A DNA stretch of 17,534 bases, from positions 1-17,534 of the forward strand of contig CBFIEJ010000043.1 of the NCBI GenBank assembly GCA_965661575.1, given 5' to 3'. Every line of letters begins with the position of its first letter. The first letter of the stretch is position 1. The notes under the pieces were generated by a model that searched no databases, had not been told where the DNA came from, and saw only the letters and a list, made by a program, of their open reading frames with translations. The DNA is from UA16 sp965661575 (GTDB taxonomy: Bacteria; Bacteroidota; Bacteroidia; Flavobacteriales_D; Sanyastnellaceae). Shown piece after piece: positions 15,678 to 17,534 of this stretch. The position numbers were made by a program, and so were the translations under genes.

Positions 15678-15828
15678 GAACAGAACCTTGTGCGTGTGTT
15701 CTTCGCTGGAGCAATCGAGCCAAGGACAAATATTGAGGTCCACTTTTGAACGATTCTATAAAAAAGGAGAAGAGAACCAACCCTCCGTGATGAACACGAG
15801 GACAACTGTGATTTTCTAATTCATGCCC

Positions 15829-15887
15829 ATAAAGGAATCAAGTCTCGGACCTATTTCTGTTCAACAAGGCGGACAAATAAAGGAATC
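15829..15887. repeat. Short direct repeat ATAAAGGAATC
   Basis: The 11-mer occurs at 15829-15839 and 15877-15887, 48 bases apart, with a partial third copy TAAAGGAA at 15902-15909. It lies in the 235-base region between the nuclease-family gene and the convergent DUF4476 gene, where I see no ORF of its own. Function unknown. Confidence 0.5.
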
Positions 15888-15912
15888 CTGACTTGAGGAA
15901 CTAAAGGAAGTA

Positions 15913-16797
15913 TCAATACTTGCCCTGAAGGAATTCGTCCAGCTCGTCGTTGCTGCTGCTGAATGAGAAAACACCATACACTTCGAAGTAGTTTTCCAAA
16001 TCGTAGATGTGATCGTAGGCGAATTTGGCTAGATCCAATTGGCCTTCGTCAAACGCCACTTCCTCTAACATCACAACGAGCTGCTCAATCACAAGGCAAT
16101 TCGTGCGCAAAATTTGTTTCGCCACGTTGACTTTATCGTCGCTAAAACTCGCGTCTTCAATGCGTGCCATCATGCGCTCGAATCGATCTGCAGAAACAGG
16201 CTTTTCGCATCCAATCTGACCTGAGTATCCTTCAACGTAGACAATCTGCGTCTGCACCGGTTGTGCAGGAGGCTGCACCGCTGTTTGAGGCTGTTGCGCA
16301 GGTTGTGACATCGTTGGTTGCTGTTGCTGCTGTTGTCCCAAGCCCATGCTCATATGACCTGCATTTGTATTCATGCTCACATTCATACTGGTTTGCCCAA
16401 CATTCATATTCATCGACATCTGGTCCATTCCGCCAGCACCCATGCCCGAGGGCGACATTGGAACGAAGGCCTCCAACCGCAATTCATTCTGGAAAAAAGA
16501 TGGAATTGTAAAGCTGTAATGACCTGCGCCACGACCACCATTGGCATTCAACCTCAGCATGGTGCGCACATCCGAAAATTCCGGAGATACATAGTCAATG
16601 AAAACATTGTACTGCCCCCCTTCCTTGAGCCCCGTAATTTCTTGCATGATGGACGCATCTGAAGCAAGGCGAACACCATCAACACTGATGGTAAAAAAGG
16701 CCATATTCTCAGAAGTCAACTGAGCGATTGATCCTTGCGCTTGACACGCTACACTACCGAAGAAAAAGCCAATAAGGGAGAGGTGAAATCTATTCAT
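15913..16797 (-). CDS. Exported DUF4476 protein with Met/Gln-rich linker
   Basis: ATG 16797 gives 294 residues; the TTG two codons upstream is not needed. A signal peptide (1-~21, ending A-C-Q-A-Q) is followed by a beta-rich region (~22-112) with no recognised domain. Residues ~112-155 are Met-rich, ten Met in 38 residues with M-S-M-N-M-N-V, M-N-V-S-M-N and G-H-M-S-M-G, and then a run of six Gln leads into a Pro/Gln linker to ~182. The C-terminal ~95 residues are DUF4476: G-C at the start, F-x-x-M-x-x-R-I-E-D-A-S-F-S-D-D-K, N-C-L-V-I-E-Q-L-V-V-M, L-D-L-A-K-F-A-Y-D, and N-Y-F-E-V-Y-G-V-F-S-F-S-S-S. The domain is common in Bacteroidota secreted proteins and has no established function. The gene is monocistronic as far as seen. 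Confidence 0.87.
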   Translation of the reverse strand: MNRFHLSLIGFFFGSVACQAQGSIAQLTSENMAFFTISVDGVRLASDASIMQEITGLKEGGQYNVFIDYVSPEFSDVRTMLRLNANGGRGAGHYSFTIPSFFQNELRLEAFVPMSPSGMGAGGMDQMSMNMNVGQTSMNVSMNTNAGHMSMGLGQQQQQQPTMSQPAQQPQTAVQPPAQPVQTQIVYVEGYSGQIGCEKPVSADRFERMMARIEDASFSDDKVNVAKQILRTNCLVIEQLVVMLEEVAFDEGQLDLAKFAYDHIYDLENYFEVYGVFSFSSSNDELDEFLQGKY

Positions 16798-16800
16798 ATT

Positions 16801-16834
16801 CAAACATACCAGCTACCATTTGAAATTGTGACAA
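16801..16834 (-). promoter_or_regulatory. Candidate promoter directly abutting the DUF4476 start
   Basis: On the minus strand, TTG (plus 16832-16834) is followed after 23 bases by TATGTTTG (plus 16801-16808), a perfect TAnnTTTG. Only three bases (AAT) separate the -7 box from the ATG at 16797, so a transcript from it would be leaderless or nearly so. Confidence 0.45.
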
Positions 16835-16867
16835 CGGCGAGTATATTTTTTTTTGTAGCCAAATAAA

Positions 16868-16877
16868 ATTGATCAAT
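16868..16877. promoter_or_regulatory. Perfect palindrome ATTGATCAAT
   Basis: This 10-bp palindrome lies about 35 bases upstream of the -33 element of the DUF4476 promoter candidate. Its position would suit an activator site for that gene; no regulator is identified. Confidence 0.25.
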
Positions 16878-16892
16878 AGCCTGCCTTCCCGG

Positions 16893-16942
16893 TACTCGAC
16901 ACCCCAGCAGCAAGTGTCATGCCCACCCGGTGTCAATGAGTA
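16893..16942. repeat. Long imperfect inverted repeat / stem-loop
   Basis: TACTCGACACC (16893-16903) pairs with GGTGTC (16929-16934) and GAGTA (16938-16942), leaving AAT as a bulge: 11 base pairs around a 25-base loop. The loop also contains GTGTC (16914-16918), which could pair with GACAC instead, allowing two alternative folds. It lies between the divergent DUF4476 and membrane protein genes. Confidence 0.45.
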
Positions 16943-16953
16943 TAAATAACAAA

Positions 16954-17008
16954 TTACATTATGTAACGTTTGCTTCTCAATTCTATTAATGTTACGTTTG
17001 CGTTACAT
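16954..17008 (+). promoter_or_regulatory. Operator-like repeat cluster overlapping the promoter
   Basis: TTACATTATGTAA (16954-16966) is a perfect palindrome about a central T. ATGTAACGTTTGC (16961-16973) recurs as ATGTTACGTTTGC (16989-17001), 12 of 13 identical and 28 bases apart. ATGTAACG (16961-16968) also has its inverted match CGTTACAT at 17001-17008, and GTTAC occurs at 16991 and 17002, one helical turn apart. The cluster brackets the promoter ahead of the membrane protein/XRE pair, suggesting autoregulation by the XRE protein. Confidence 0.5.
16969..17000 (+). promoter_or_regulatory. Bacteroidota-type promoter of the membrane protein/XRE operon
   Basis: TTTG (16969-16972), a 20-base spacer and TACGTTTG (16993-17000) match the TTTG-N20-TAnnTTTG consensus fully. 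A transcript would begin near 17006, about 15 bases before the ATG at 17021. Confidence 0.55.
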
Positions 17009-17020
17009 ACAACAAGAACC

Positions 17021-17419
17021 ATGTGGCATCAAGCATTTTTAATTCCAATAACCGGCATTCTTACAGGCGCTGCCATTCCCATTTCTGTATTCATTTGGCT
17101 GTATTACGACGCGAAGGGAAAAAGAGAAACAGTCTTGGAAATTGCCAAGCACCTCGACGATGATTCAAAATTGGATGATCTACTCAACCTCTTTGAGGAG
17201 CGCAAGAAAGAGCCCATTGACTACCGCAGAAATGGAGTCATCGCAATTTTCGTGGGCATTGGTCTTTATGCACTTGGCAATATTGCCGTTGGTGCCATCC
17301 TAGAGGGCATTGGCGCACTTGTCAGCTTCATCGGTGTGGGCTCGCTGCTCGCTGGATACCTCTACCCCAATACGGGAAGGGAACTGACAAACGCAGTCGA
17401 AGAATTTGAAAAGAAATAA
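17021..17419 (+). CDS. Small three-helix membrane protein, DUF6249-like
   Basis: ATG 17021 gives 132 residues; an in-frame TTG at 16970 lies inside the promoter and is rejected. There is a membrane helix at ~6-28, a charged cytosolic stretch (~30-70, including Y-Y-D-A-K-G-K-R-E-T and L-D-D-L-L-N-L-F-E-E-R-K-K-E-P), then two close helices at ~71-92 and ~94-115 and a short acidic/basic tail. The layout and the charged R-x-x-x-x-E-I-A-K linker resemble DUF6249 proteins of Bacteroidota, whose function is unknown. The stop is two bases before a GTG that starts an XRE-type regulator, so the two are almost surely one transcript and may be functionally linked. Confidence 0.75.
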   Translation: MWHQAFLIPITGILTGAAIPISVFIWLYYDAKGKRETVLEIAKHLDDDSKLDDLLNLFEERKKEPIDYRRNGVIAIFVGIGLYALGNIAVGAILEGIGALVSFIGVGSLLAGYLYPNTGRELTNAVEEFEKK

Positions 17420-17421
17420 TA

Positions 17422-17534
17422 GTGGGTCGCGACCACCAAAAACTATTGAACCGACTGGAAGAGCACCGCAGAGCTGCCGGACTTACCCAACAGGAACTTT
17501 CCGTTGCGGCCGAAGTGTCTCGTAAAAGCATCAA
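17422..17534 (+). CDS. XRE-family helix-turn-helix regulator (3' partial)
   Basis: From GTG 17422 the frame stays open to the window end (37 codons). It reads L-N-R-L-E-E-H-R-R-A-A-G-L-T-Q-Q-E-L-S-V-style sequence followed by A-A-E-V-S-R-K-S-I, the first helices and the recognition helix of a Cro/C1-type DNA-binding domain (compare the common L-R-x-x-x-G-L-T-Q-E-E-L-A-x-x-x-G-V-S-R-Q-T-I-N). The start is GTG because no ATG is available in frame and the spacing to the previous stop is two bases. Small regulators of this type often sit beside a membrane protein. It is a candidate to bind the repeats at 16954-17008. Confidence 0.8.
   Translation, partial: MGRDHQKLLNRLEEHRRAAGLTQQELSVAAEVSRKSI

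Noticed and set aside
15677..15702. Hairpin AGAACA/TGTTCT right after the nuclease-family stop as a terminator
   Set aside because: Only a 6-bp AT-rich stem with a 14-base loop and no T-run.
15628..15819. Small ORF between the nuclease-family gene and DUF4476
   Set aside because: It starts inside the preceding gene in another frame and has no recognisable features.
15908..15921. Inverted repeat AAGTAT-CA-ATACTT at the DUF4476 stop
   Set aside because: Loop of two bases is too small for an RNA hairpin without opening the stem, and no T-run follows; no support beyond symmetry.
16157..16342. Gln/Pro codon-rich stretch as a tandem DNA repeat
   Set aside because: It is protein-level low complexity (six Gln and Pro/Gln linker), not an array of exact DNA units.
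1..17534. CRISPR arrays, tRNA or rRNA genes, insertion sequences, phage genes
   Set aside because: No regularly spaced repeats, tRNA-like cloverleaf sequence, transposase or phage motif was seen on either strand by reading; a dedicated scan was not possible.

Overview
The window most likely comes from a Bacteroidota genome, probably a marine member of the Flavobacteriales (inference). Several secreted proteins end in, or resemble, type IX secretion C-terminal sorting domains. DUF4476 and DUF6249-like proteins are present, there is an ECF sigma factor paired with an anti-sigma/beta-barrel fusion, and some starts are preceded by the Bacteroidota promoter pattern TTTG-N20-TAnnTTTG. Shine-Dalgarno sequences are not evident. 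A run of 10 Ns marks a scaffold gap, so this is probably a draft or metagenome-derived contig. I see no rRNA, tRNA, CRISPR array, insertion sequence or phage gene, and no gene-free stretch exceeds 300 bases.

Layout. 1-492: 3' end of an NADPH-dependent FMN reductase. 598-1449: multi-pass membrane protein of unknown function. 1465-2472 (minus): secreted or lipoprotein of an unrecognised family with a possible metal-site motif. 2588-4207: DEAD-box RNA helicase starting at TTG. 8957-4228 (all minus): rlmF, two overlapping cupredoxin-type genes that look like the halves of one multicopper oxidase, and a GapN-type aldehyde dehydrogenase. 9160-11343: large secreted protein with a cupredoxin domain that has lost copper ligands, two fasciclin domains and a sorting domain.

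11532-14541: compact same-strand cluster of Cys-rich lipoprotein, ECF sigma factor, dual-membrane anti-sigma protein (4-base overlap with the sigma gene) and a pterin-4a-carbinolamine dehydratase. 14680-15677: secreted endonuclease/exonuclease/phosphatase-family protein interrupted by the N gap. 15913-16797 (minus): DUF4476 protein with a Met/Gln-rich linker. 17021 to the end: small membrane protein followed two bases later by an XRE-type regulator cut off by the window edge, behind an intergenic region rich in palindromes and promoter elements.

How the genes may work together: the envelope dominates. The MCO pair, the cupredoxin-fasciclin protein and the Met-rich DUF4476 protein suggest a copper-related or cupredoxin-fold theme, but only the MCO pair has a convincing copper site. 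The sigma/anti-sigma cluster probably senses envelope state. The membrane protein/XRE pair is probably autoregulated through the repeats in front of it.
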